A DNA stretch of 64,000 bases from an uncultured Verrucomicrobiota bacterium (lineage in GTDB: Bacteria > Verrucomicrobiota > Kiritimatiellia > CAIVKH01): positions 62,001-126,000 of the forward strand of contig CALMUP010000023.1 of assembly GCA_937872895.1 (NCBI GenBank), given 5' to 3'. A model generated the notes under the pieces. It saw nothing but the letters and a program-made list of their open reading frames with translations. It was not told where the DNA came from and made no database searches. Every line of letters begins with the position of its first letter. Within the stretch, counting starts at the first letter, position 1. A program made the position numbers and the translations under genes. Shown one piece after another: positions 1 through 9,700 of the stretch.

Positions 1-3000
1 AGCGAGGGACATTCGTCATCGGCAATGCGAACGGTATGCTGGTTCGGGTTTCCGACCGACAGTCCCGGATCGGTGCCGAGGGTCAGGACGACGGTTTCAT
101 CACCCTCGAACGCACCGTCATCGACCGCGGTCACGGTGAAGAACTGGGTGACCGACCCGGAGGACGAGAAGACCAGGTTGGTGCCCGTGGTCGTGAAGTC
201 GCCCGGCGCGGCACTGCCGGCGATGGCCACCCGAACGGTGGTGTCCATCGGCGAGGAGACGACCACGGCAATCGAGGTGCTGCCGCCGTTTTCGCCGATG
301 ATCGAGAAGTTGTCGCCGAATCGAACGGTGGCGCCGGACACCGAGAACACCAGGCTGGTCGTCGTGGTCAGGCTGTCGCCCGGACGGTCCATATCGGCAT
401 CGGTGACGGTCACTACGGCGGTGTAGGTGCCGAACTCGGTGTACAGCGAAGCCGGGGACGTGTAAACCAGGCTGCCGAAGAAGAAGGTGTTCTGGTAGGC
501 ACCGTTGGTGGACGGGCCGACATAGAAGACGGCATTGGTCAGCAACTGCACCCCGCTGGGGCTGTACAGGTTGATGTTCGGGGCGATGGCCGGAGCGTTG
601 GTGATGGCGAGCAGGCCGCTGACCGCATCGCGGGCCTGGCCGGTGATGACGATGCCGTTCGGGAAGCTGCCGGACAGGAACACCTGGCCATCGACGGCGA
701 AGCCCTGCAGGATCGGCGGGAAGAGGTCGTCGTCCACCACGGTGAAGGTGTAATTGCTGGTGGTTCCGTTGCCGGCACCATCCACCGCGCCCACCACCGC
801 CGTGTAGGTACCGAGCACGATGCCGGCCGGGGAAACGGCGGCAACCGACTCGAGCAACGTGGAGGGAACATTCGCACCGTTCACCGGGGCGGTGTCAAAG
901 GTATTGGAGGTCTCGATGAACGAACCGTCCGGCGCGCGGATGAATACGTACGGGGTGTTCGCGTCGGACACGATCCCGCTGTAGGTCTCGAGCACCGAGC
1001 CGGTGATGACGAATCCGGAGCCGATGATCTGGTCGTTGGTGGCGCGGATGTCAAACCCGGTGATGGACGGAGGCGCGGTGTCCACGTAAGCGCCGGCCAC
1101 GCCGCTCAACTGGATGTCATCGATGTTCCAGATTTCATTGGCATTGTTGTTGGCGATGATGCGCAGGCGCACCGAGGCATAGCCGTCGGGGATGATGATC
1201 TGCGCCGTGGAGTAGTTGGCATCCCCGTTCTGGTTCGTGATGGAGTTGACCGTGATCGGCGTACCCGCAGTGGTGCTGGCGATGTTGGTGGCCGCGGCGT
1301 AGGAGTAGCGGGCGTTGTTGTCCGCGGCGCCGTTGATCTGCACATCGGGGGTGGCGGAGTAGGTGGCTTCGTTGAGCGAGACATAGATCTTCACGCTGTC
1401 GGCGAGGTCGGCACCGTTGCCGGCGGTGAACGACGTGGAGGACAGCCGGACGGTCACCGTGGCCGCGTTGTAGCCGATCAGCGAGACCGGACCGAGATCA
1501 AGCGTGGCGGTGGCGTTGCTGACCTGCCAGGAGTTGGCTCCGGTGCGGATACGGGCATTGGCCGGGGTATCGGTCGCGCCGGTGAGCGTGGAGATGCGGC
1601 TGACGCCCCCGGTAATGGCCCAGGTGTCGCAGAAGTCGCCTTCAAAGCCCTGGAAGGCGATGGTGTTGGCAACCGCGCAATCGTTGTTCTCCAGCGTCAA
1701 GGTGAAGGTGGCCGGGGTTCCGGTGGAGGCCCCGCTGATGGCATCGAGGGTCAGTACCACGGTCTCCGCCACCTCGACATCCGGATCATCGGTGATGGTG
1801 ATGATGAAGGTGGACGAGGTGGTCCCGCCGTTGAGGGTGAAGGCGGTGGTGTTGATGCTGTAGTCGGTATCGAGCACAGCGGTTCCGCCGAGGGTGACCT
1901 GGCCGCTGACGTTGTTCAGGGCACTCGCCTTGTACACGGTCACGGTGTAGCTGACCGACCCTTCCGACACGCTGGCCGCGCTGGCGGTGAATTGGACGGA
2001 GGGCTCGTTGTCGGTGATGGTAAGGACGAAATTCGTCGCCGAACCGGCGATGATGTTGGCCCCGCCGACGAGCTGGACCACCAGCGATTCCGAAGGCTCG
2101 ACGATGCTGTCGTCGATCACGTTGATAACGACATTCGAGGTGGTCGGTCCGCCGGCCGTGAATACGATGTTGGTGGTGGCGAACGTGAAGTCGCCCTCGT
2201 CGGCGGTCGAGCCGGAGGCGCGGGCAACCTGGACCGTGGCATCGGCCGAGGTGTTGAGGGTAACGGGAATGACCACGGTGCCGACCGACTCCGCGGCGGT
2301 ATCCGACGCGGTGGCGAAGTTGGCGATGGCGCTGTTGGCTGCGGTGGTCACGCTTTCCGTGGCGGAGTTGGGGCTGACGCACCCGCTGGCGCCTTCCGCG
2401 CGCACCCGGTAGTAATACACCGTGTTTTCGGCGAGGCCGGTCACCGCCACGCTGGTCCCCGCGACGGCGAGGTTCGAATAGCCGGCCACGTACGAATCGG
2501 CGCCGCCGCTGGTCACGTGTTGCAGCACGATGTCATCAACGCGCATCGAGGCCGTGCCGCTCTTGACCCAGCGGATGCTGAGGTTGGTCGTGGCCGCACC
2601 GGCGTTGAAGGCCAGGTTGGAGACGTAGTACCAGTTTGCCGCCGCACCGGCGGCGGGCAGGTTCGACACGGCGATGCTGTTCCAGGTCGTGCCGCCGTTG
2701 GTGGACCAGCCCAGGGTGAAGGTGGCGTTCACCGAACCCGACTCCTTGCGGTAGCCGAACCCCAGGCGCTGGAAGCCGTTGCCATCGGTGGTGATCCCGT
2801 GGATGGCGAATCCATACTCGCCGGAGGTGCTGGTGAAGAACAGGTTGGCGCCGCCGGAGGCCGCGTTGCCGGCGGGATCGGCATAGCCGCTGGATACGCT
2901 GGTGGCGCGGAGGTCGGCCGGATTCGCGGCGCCGCCGGCGTTCATCAGGTACGCGTCGTTGTCAAAACCATTGGCCGACTCGTGGCTGGCAATCGTGGTG

Positions 3001-5549
3001 GTGCCGCCGACCGAACCCAGGGTTTCGCGGAAGGCGAGGTTGGTGGCGGGACCCGAGCCACCGATGCCGGCGGTGGTGCCGACATCGATCCGGTATCCGG
3101 TAGCGCCGGCCAGGGCATTCCAGTTCGCGGTGAAGCTGGTGGTGTTGGTCGGGTTGGCATACAGCCCGGCCGGTCCGCTGCCGAAGCATGCGGCCGAGAA
3201 GGTCTGTTCGTTGCCATACGCGGTGCCGACGCTGTTCACGGCGTAGGCGCGCACGTAGTAGGTCTGGCCGGGCACGAGGCCGGTCAGCGAACTGGTGAAG
3301 AGTCCGCTGCCGGTTCCATCGCTTGTGGTGCTATCGCCGGTGGTGGGGGATCCGCTGGTGTTCCAGGCCACACCGCGTTGGGTCACGGAAGCGCCGCCGT
3401 TGTCGGTGATGTTGCCGCCGCTGCTGGCGCTGATGGTGGTAATCGCGGAGACGGGCGTGGTCGTGATCGACGCCAGCATGGTCACGGTGGTCACGGTGGT
3501 GGTGGCGGAGTTGCCGCTGGTCCCGGTCTCGTTCTGTGCGCGCACGCGGTAGTAGTAGGTCACGTTCGGCGACAGGCCGGTCACGCCGGAGGAGGTGACC
3601 AGCCCCATCACCCGCGCGTTGAATCCGGGCACGAGGGCCGAGAAGTTCGCGGCGGTCGCGACATCCAGCAGGTAGTTGGTCGCGCCGGTCGAGGCACTCC
3701 AGTTCGCGGTGAAGGTGATGTTCGTGACGTCGGTGGCGGCGGCGATGCCCGGAGCGGCCGGGATGGTCAGGAACGAGGATTCGGAGGAGTAGGCCGCGCC
3801 GGCGGTGTTGGAGGCATAGGCGACAAAATACATGGTGGAGCCGGACGGCAGGCCGACCGCACTGACGGTGAAGGCGCCATTCCCGAAGGTGCCGGTCTGG
3901 TTGACCTTGGTGCCGGTGCCGGGCGGCGTGAAGCCGGAAGTGGTGTGCCAGAATACACCGCGTTCGGTCACCGGCGCGTTGTTGGTGCTGTCGATCGTGC
4001 CGCCGAGGGTGGCGGTGGTAATCGCGACAGCGGCGGCGGTAGGCGTGCTGACCGAGGGGGGCGTCGGCGTGGGCGCTCCCGCGTCGGTGGTGCCACTGCC
4101 GGTGGCGCTGAACGCGGTTTCCACGTTCTCGCCGTTGCGGGCCTTCACCTGGAACTGGTAGGTGGTTTCGGGGGCGAGGCCGGTGACCGTCCTGGTACCC
4201 CAGGCGGAGGCGGTCTGCCAGACGGGTGAACCACCCAGCGCACCGCTGCCCTGAACGTACTGGCCGCTGCCGACGTCCTGGATGGCAAACTCGGTGGAGG
4301 AAGGATTGCCGTTGGCGTTGATGGCCACATCGAGGGTGGCCGGAGTCGGATTGTTTACGGTCGGCGCGGAGGGGGTGTTCGCCAGGGTCCAGAAGCTCAG
4401 CTCCGATCCGAGGGCCGAACCCGCGCTGTTGTCGGCATAGGCCCGGAAATAATACTGCTGGTTGACGGAAAGCGACGACAGGTTGACCGAATAGGAACCG
4501 GTGCCGGAGCCTTGCGCGGTTTTGTTGTCGGCGATGGTCACCCCGGCGGTGGTCTTGTACACCACGCCGCGGTTGGTCACGGCGCTGCCGCCATCCGCGG
4601 TCACGTTGCCACCCACCGTCGCGGTAGTGGTGTTGGTCGCGCTGGCGGCGACGGTGGCGACGGAGGGCGGCGCGGTGCCGATCGACGCGGGTACGGCCGC
4701 GTAGGCCACCACATCGTCCACGAAGATGTTGGCGACATTCCCGACGCTGCTGATACCGATGAAGGTCAGCGAGGTCACATTGTTGCCGGCGGCGATCCCC
4801 CCCCGGGCCAGATCGTCGCCGACCAGGCTGCCATTCACATACAAGTCCCAGGTCTGCACGGCGACGGACTGGGCGTTGCCGTTGTAGGTGTAGTTGATGG
4901 TGCCGCTGGCCTTGTTGTTGCCGACGACTTCGATGGTGTACACCGTGCCCTGGCTCAGCGAGGCCGGACTCAAGCCGGTGTTGTTGAACGCCCCGCCGTT
5001 GCGGAACGTCATGTTGATCACGCCGGATGCCGCATAGGTGAAGCGCAAACCGGTAAAGACGTCGGTGCCGGTAAAATCATTATTGTTCACAAACGTGGCG
5101 CCGGCCCCGGTCCAGAAGGTCCAGCTCCCGCTCGCGGCGGTGGTGCCAGCCGAGGCGTCACCGAACAACACCTTGAAGGACGTATAGAACTCCGGACTTC
5201 CGGCATAGCCGACAATCGGGGAGAACTTGCTGACGGACGTGGAGGAGGAGGCCACCGCGCGCACGTAGGTGTTCGCGGTGCCGAGTGGATTGTTGTTGGT
5301 GGTCAGGATGATGGGGGCGGCGGGGGCGGTTGCGCCACCGCGTGCGTAGGTCGTGCCCGACGACGGGTTGGGAATCAGGGTGGTCGAACCGGTTGTGGTC
5401 GAATTCGTCCCGGACCCGGTTCCAAAGGATTGCACGGAGGTCTGTGCATCGCTTGCGGAAACCGCGCCAAGCACCGCCACCAAGCCGGCAAACACCCGCA
5501 TCTTCACGCCATACACCGGCATCCGCTGTTTCATTGTAACCGTCATCAT
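1..5549 (-). CDS. Giant secreted FN3/Calx-beta protein, partial (C-terminus beyond window)
   Basis: The minus frame is open from 5549 to the window edge, at least 1,849 codons with no stop seen. Two adjacent ATGs (5549, 5546) and ATG 5534 are possible starts; the last gives MKQRMPVYGVK followed by a hydrophobic core and a cleavage region near SDAQ, so the protein is exported. The first ~250 residues look like a beta-sandwich recognition domain. Fibronectin type III-like units follow, recognised by YYFRAYADN, YYVRAYAVN and YYYRVRAEG strands. Calx-beta-type units (DxDY, EVAETVVLTL) occur around residues 1100-1300, and another begins at the edge (FEGDETVVLTL). Such proteins usually act as surface adhesins or matrix components; the ligand cannot be inferred. 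No sorting tail is visible because the C-terminus is missing. The strong G/C third-position bias makes long antisense frames open across the gene. Confidence 0.85.
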   Translation of the reverse strand, partial: MMTVTMKQRMPVYGVKMRVFAGLVAVLGAVSASDAQTSVQSFGTGSGTNSTTTGSTTLIPNPSSGTTYARGGATAPAAPIILTTNNNPLGTANTYVRAVASSSTSVSKFSPIVGYAGSPEFYTSFKVLFGDASAGTTAASGSWTFWTGAGATFVNNNDFTGTDVFTGLRFTYAASGVINMTFRNGGAFNNTGLSPASLSQGTVYTIEVVGNNKASGTINYTYNGNAQSVAVQTWDLYVNGSLVGDDLARGGIAAGNNVTSLTFIGISSVGNVANIFVDDVVAYAAVPASIGTAPPSVATVAASATNTTTATVGGNVTADGGSAVTNRGVVYKTTAGVTIADNKTAQGSGTGSYSVNLSSLSVNQQYYFRAYADNSAGSALGSELSFWTLANTPSAPTVNNPTPATLDVAINANGNPSSTEFAIQDVGSGQYVQGSGALGGSPVWQTASAWGTRTVTGLAPETTYQFQVKARNGENVETAFSATGSGTTDAGAPTPTPPSVSTPTAAAVAITTATLGGTIDSTNNAPVTERGVFWHTTSGFTPPGTGTKVNQTGTFGNGAFTVSAVGLPSGSTMYFVAYASNTAGAAYSSESSFLTIPAAPGIAAATDVTNITFTANWSASTGATNYLLDVATAANFSALVPGFNARVMGLVTSSGVTGLSPNVTYYYRVRAQNETGTSGNSATTTVTTVTMLASITTTPVSAITTISASSGGNITDNGGASVTQRGVAWNTSGSPTTGDSTTSDGTGSGLFTSSLTGLVPGQTYYVRAYAVNSVGTAYGNEQTFSAACFGSGPAGLYANPTNTTSFTANWNALAGATGYRIDVGTTAGIGGSGPATNLAFRETLGSVGGTTTIASHESANGFDNDAYLMNAGGAANPADLRATSVSSGYADPAGNAASGGANLFFTSTSGEYGFAIHGITTDGNGFQRLGFGYRKESGSVNATFTLGWSTNGGTTWNSIAVSNLPAAGAAANWYYVSNLAFNAGAATTNLSIRWVKSGTASMRVDDIVLQHVTSGGADSYVAGYSNLAVAGTSVAVTGLAENTVYYYRVRAEGASGCVSPNSATESVTTAANSAIANFATASDTAAESVGTVVIPVTLNTSADATVQVARASGSTADEGDFTFATTNIVFTAGGPTTSNVVINVIDDSIVEPSESLVVQLVGGANIIAGSATNFVLTITDNEPSVQFTASAASVSEGSVSYTVTVYKASALNNVSGQVTLGGTAVLDTDYSINTTAFTLNGGTTSSTFIITITDDPDVEVAETVVLTLDAISGASTGTPATFTLTLENNDCAVANTIAFQGFEGDFCDTWAITGGVSRISTLTGATDTPANARIRTGANSWQVSNATATLDLGPVSLIGYNAATVTVRLSSTSFTAGNGADLADSVKIYVSLNEATYSATPDVQINGAADNNARYSYAAATNIASTTAGTPITVNSITNQNGDANYSTAQIIIPDGYASVRLRIIANNNANEIWNIDDIQLSGVAGAYVDTAPPSITGFDIRATNDQIIGSGFVITGSVLETYSGIVSDANTPYVFIRAPDGSFIETSNTFDTAPVNGANVPSTLLESVAAVSPAGIVLGTYTAVVGAVDGAGNGTTSNYTFTVVDDDLFPPILQGFAVDGQVFLSGSFPNGIVITGQARDAVSGLLAITNAPAIAPNINLYSPSGVQLLTNAVFYVGPSTNGAYQNTFFFGSLVYTSPASLYTEFGTYTAVVTVTDADMDRPGDSLTTTTSLVFSVSGATVRFGDNFSIIGENGGSTSIAVVVSSPMDTTVRVAIAGSAAPGDFTTTGTNLVFSSSGSVTQFFTVTAVDDGAFEGDETVVLTLGTDPGLSVGNPNQHTVRIADDECPS

Positions 5550-5721
5550 CGGTACCCCGCTGTCTTTTCGATTCGAATCCTTCTTCATCACACACAAACG
5601 AATCACCATAGATGAAACCGGTTCATCGTTGGTTTAGGATTTGATTAGATGTTTATCTTGGACAGACCGGTCCGGACGGGGCGGATGCACACAGGGGCTG
5701 CGTTGTAGTGGGATGCCCAAT

Positions 5722-5752
5722 AAAAAAGAGTGCGGTTCGCAACCACACCCTT
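5722..5752 (-). terminator. Rho-independent terminator after the PEP-CTERM gene
   Basis: Read on the minus strand, a 10-bp stem (GGGTGTGGTT / AACCGCACTC, two G-T wobbles) with loop GCG is followed by a T6 run. It lies about 160 bp past the stop of the PEP-CTERM gene and before the next minus-strand gene, so it separates the two transcription units. The rest of the gap 5550-5912 shows no gene; its part nearest 5549 would be the leader of the Calx-beta gene. Confidence 0.75.
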
Positions 5753-5912
5753 GTTTCTTCATCCGGAACCTATTGACCGCCATCGATCAACATCGATTCG
5801 ACACCTTCGTCGTTCGCGCTGGTGGTTTCGATCCGGGACACGCGCCCCGGTTGACTGGTTCGGACAACAGTGAAGACATGGATTGCATGGATGGTGCCAT
5901 TCCGAACGGGGA

Positions 5913-6722
5913 TCAGCCCGCCGCTTCGGATTTTGCCTCCATGGCGCGGGAGGAGAAGCGCAGGCGGCGCAGGGTCAGGGCGACGACCGCGACCGACACC
6001 ATCAGGTTGATGGTATTCGGTTCGGGAATGGCGGAGGGGCCGCCGCTGCTGGAGCTGCTGCTCGACGAGGAGGTGTTCCCGAGCAGCGTGATGTCATCCA
6101 CGTAGAACTGCTGTGCGGCGGTGCCGTTCCGGCTCCACGTGATGTCCATGTACGTCATCCCCGACAGCGGGGTCGGGATCGACGACCCCGAACCGATCCA
6201 GCCGCTCGAGAAGTTCAGCCAGATGTCGTTCCACACCCCCGCCGAGACCTGGCTCAACGCGTTGAACAGGTACGTGTCCACCCCGTTCCCGATCGTGATG
6301 ATGAAGTCCGCCGGCACCACGCTCGCGTAGAACGCGAAGCCCAGCGAGTAGCTCGCGTACCCCGCATAGGTCGTTGCAAAGTCGGTCAGGAACCCCGCAT
6401 CGGTGATCCGCAGCGTGCCCGTTTCCGGTGAAGGCGCTCCCTGCGCCCCGAAGCTGCCCTGGAACGAACCCGCTCCGCTCGGCGACGTGCCCGGAACCCC
6501 GTCCGCCGTGGCATCCATGTCCTCGGTCGTGTTCCCGAACCCTCCGGTGAAGCCGCTCGCCCCGCTGAAGCTGCTCCCTCCCAGCACCGAGTAGCTGCCC
6601 CCCGGATTGGACGTGAAGTCCTCCTGGTGCAGCACGTCGATCACCGCGAAGGCACTGCCAGTGACGAGGAACAGCGCCGCGGCGGCGCTCGTGACAATCT
6701 GATGGTTTTTCGTGCGTTTCAT
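5913..6722 (-). CDS. PEP-CTERM sorted exported protein
   Basis: A 269-aa protein. An N-terminal signal peptide (MKRTKNHQ, then a hydrophobic stretch ending GSAFA) precedes a beta-rich domain with a WxxIWLNFSSGW segment and a DDITLLG strand typical of jelly-roll lectin-like modules. Near residue 220 a run of ten serines forms a spacer, followed by IPEPNT, a transmembrane stretch (NLMVSVAVVALTL) and an RRLR cluster: the PEP-CTERM signal recognised by exosortase. About 14 residues follow the arginine cluster, longer than usual, so either the frame runs past the typical end or the tail is a local variant. ATG 6722 lies 13 bp after the stop of the upstream FN3 giant with an AGGA-type site between, so the two are probably co-transcribed. 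The exosortase itself is not in this window. Confidence 0.88.
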   Translation of the reverse strand: MKRTKNHQIVTSAAAALFLVTGSAFAVIDVLHQEDFTSNPGGSYSVLGGSSFSGASGFTGGFGNTTEDMDATADGVPGTSPSGAGSFQGSFGAQGAPSPETGTLRITDAGFLTDFATTYAGYASYSLGFAFYASVVPADFIITIGNGVDTYLFNALSQVSAGVWNDIWLNFSSGWIGSGSSIPTPLSGMTYMDITWSRNGTAAQQFYVDDITLLGNTSSSSSSSSSGGPSAIPEPNTINLMVSVAVVALTLRRLRFSSRAMEAKSEAAG

Positions 6723-6735
6723 GGATGATCCTGTC

Positions 6736-9700
6736 CTAGAAGCTGATGTTCATGTTGCTGCCGCGCCGCTGGTAGTACACCGCGGCTCCCGGCGGGAAGG
6801 TGAAGTTCGGCGCGGCCAGCGTCGAGGCATCGCGCCACGTGCCGTCGCCGGCACGGAAGATGCGGCGGAACACCCCGCCCCCGACATCGATGGCGATCAC
6901 GTCCGCCGAGTTCTGGTTCCAGTTCGCCGTCGGAGGCGTCCCGTTGTACACCGCGCTGTTCCCGTTCGGGAAGGTTTGCGCGAACGTCCGCGTCTTGCCC
7001 TGCGACAGGCCGAGGATGTTCCAGCGACCGCCCGCGTCCCCGTTCACCGTGATCGTCGTTGTTCCGCTGTTGCCCACCGGACCGGAGAAGCGGGGCGTGT
7101 ACGAAGCGCCCAGGTTCTCGATGAAGAAGCCCTGGCCGGCGGCCGGCGTGTAGTTCGGGCTCCAGTCACCGCCCGAGAGGGTGATGGTGGTCATCGAGCC
7201 GTTGGCCTCTACGAAGTACAGCTTCGAGCCGTTGGCCAGGCCGGCCTTGAGTTCATCGCCGAACGTGCCGGACAGGCTCAGGTCGGCATAATCAACCGGG
7301 GCGCTCAGCATGCTGTATCCGGAGGGGACCGAGCGCTCGACCACGGCGTGCGGGGTGCTCGGGCTGGAGGTGACATTAGCGCCGGCGACGACGACCTTGA
7401 ACAGGCGGTGGTCGTTTTCGGAGACGGCCAGGGTCTCCGTGCTGTTTTGCGCGGTGACGGTGGTCAACGGGGTCCAGGTGGTGCCGCTGTTGTCGCTGTA
7501 ATACACGTCGTAGGTGGCACCCACGGTGGCGGTAAAGTTCAGGTTGCCCGAAGCCGGACCGGTCGGATCGATCGACTGGATCTCCACGGTCGCGGTGGCC
7601 GGGGTGACGACGGTGATCGTGCCGGAGTTGTCGCTGGCGCCGGCACCATTGACCGCGCGGACGCGGTAGTAGTAGGTCTGGCCACCGGTGAGACCGGTCA
7701 CACTGTAGGTGGTGACACCGCCCACGTTCAGGTTGTTGTAGCTGCCGACAAACGAGCTGAAGTTGTTGACCGTGGAGACGTCGAGGCGGTAGCTGGTCGC
7801 GCCGACCGAGGCGTTCCAGTTCGCGGTGAACGAGGTCGGCTGCACCGACGATGCGGCGGTAGCCACTGGCGCGACCGGCACATCGCCATCGGTGGTGGCG
7901 CTGACCGTCTGGCCGGCCGAGTAGTAGCCGAAGTTTTCGCTGTAGAAGCGGTAGTTGTAGGTGGTGCTCGGGGTCAGGCCGGTGTCGTTGAACGACGTGC
8001 CACCCGCCTTGTACACCACGGTGCCGCCGCCGGGGATCGATTGGCCGGCGCTGTACACCACGCCCGGGGTCGGGGTGCCGATCGAGCCGGTCGAGCGGAC
8101 GACCATCACATCGCGGCCTTCCCACTTGGCCCAGCTCAGGTTGACCTGGGTCTGACCGGCCACGGTTGCGTTGGGGCTGGTCGGGTTCTGGAGGGCGTTG
8201 ACCGTGACCTGCAGGGTCACGCCGGTCGGGTTGTAGTGCATGTCGTAGTAGGAAGCACTGCTGCGCACATACCAGAAGTTGTTGCTGTAGGGCGGCATGC
8301 CATAGTCGAGCTGGATGCCGTAGAAGAAGGTGCCGGCGCTGGTCATCTGGCGGGTGACCGTGCGGTTGATGGTGTTCACGAAGGAACTCCACGAGCTCGG
8401 CGTGCCGGAGAGCAGGCTGCCGGTGGTGTGGACCCACACGCGGGCGCGGCCGAAGTTGTTGACGGGCAGGGTGGCGTCGGAGTCGAGGCCGAAGGTCGCG
8501 GTATCGCCGACGTAGATCGTGGCCGGGGAGAGCTGCGGCGAGCCGGCCCCGCCGGTATTGCGGGCCTGGGCGGTCTGGGTGCCGATCTCGATCACGTTCG
8601 AGTTGTCGCTGGTGCCGCCGCCGTTCACCGCGCGGACGCGGTAGTAGTAGTGGCCGGTGCCGAAGCCGCTGACCGCGTAGCTGGTGACGTTACCGGGGTT
8701 GTGGTCGCTGACGACGAGATCGGTGAACGAGGCGTTGCGCGATACGTCGATGCGGTAGCTGGTCGCGCCGACCGAGGCGTTCCAGTTCGCGGTGAAGCTG
8801 GTGCGGCCGACCGAGGTCGCGGCGGTGGCCACCGGGGCATCCGGCTCGGGCGCGGACGCGGTGGTCTGGCTGGCATCGGCGCCGGCCGAGTAGTAGCTGA
8901 AGTTCTCGGAATAGAACCGATAGTAGTAGGTCGTGTTCGCGGTGAGGCCGGTGTCCTCGAAGGAGGTGCCGCTGCCGTTGTAGATCACGGTATCGCCACC
9001 GATGGTGTTGCCGACCGTGTAGGCTTGGCCGGGGGTCGGGGCGGTGAACACGTTATCGAGCGAACGTACGATCATCACATTGCGTCCGATCCACTTGGTC
9101 CAGGCCAGATCGATGCGTTCAGCGGGGAGCGGGCCATCCTGCACCGCGCTCACGCCGGTCGGGTCGCCGAGCGGTTGCACGGTGACGGTCAGGTTGACGT
9201 TGGTGCCGACGAACTGGAGGTTCGCCCAGGCGGCGAGGTCGCGCACCATCCAGAAGTTCGTGCCGTAGGGGCTGCCGTAATCAACCTGCATGCCCCAGTA
9301 CCAGGTGCCGGCGCTGGTGAAGCGCGGGGAGGTCTGCGTCTTCAGCTCGGAGTTGCTGAAATTGTCCGTCCAGTTTCCGCGCAGGCCGCCGTTGTAGATG
9401 TTGTCATCCGTATCGATGACCACGCGCCACTTGGCCCAGTTGCCTTCGACATCACCCCAGGTGCGGACCGAGAACGAACCGTTGTCACCAACGTACAGCG
9501 TGCTCGGGGCAACCACGGTCGCGGTGGGCGAACTGCCGCCGCCGTTGACGCCCTGGGCGATCGAGGTGCGGGCATCGCGGGTCGCGGAGTTGCCGCTGGT
9601 GCCGGACGCGTTCACCGCACGCACGCGGTAGAAGTAGAGGGCGGAGCGGGGCACGGTGACGGCCTGCGAGGTGCCGTTGACGGTCAGGTTGTTGTAGCCG

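Noticed and set aside
36-4229. Very long plus-strand open frame opposite the Calx-beta giant
   Set aside because: It encodes Gly/Arg/Val-rich sequence with no fold or motif; the opposite strand encodes clear FN3 and Calx-beta domains. Strong third-position GC bias keeps antisense frames open.
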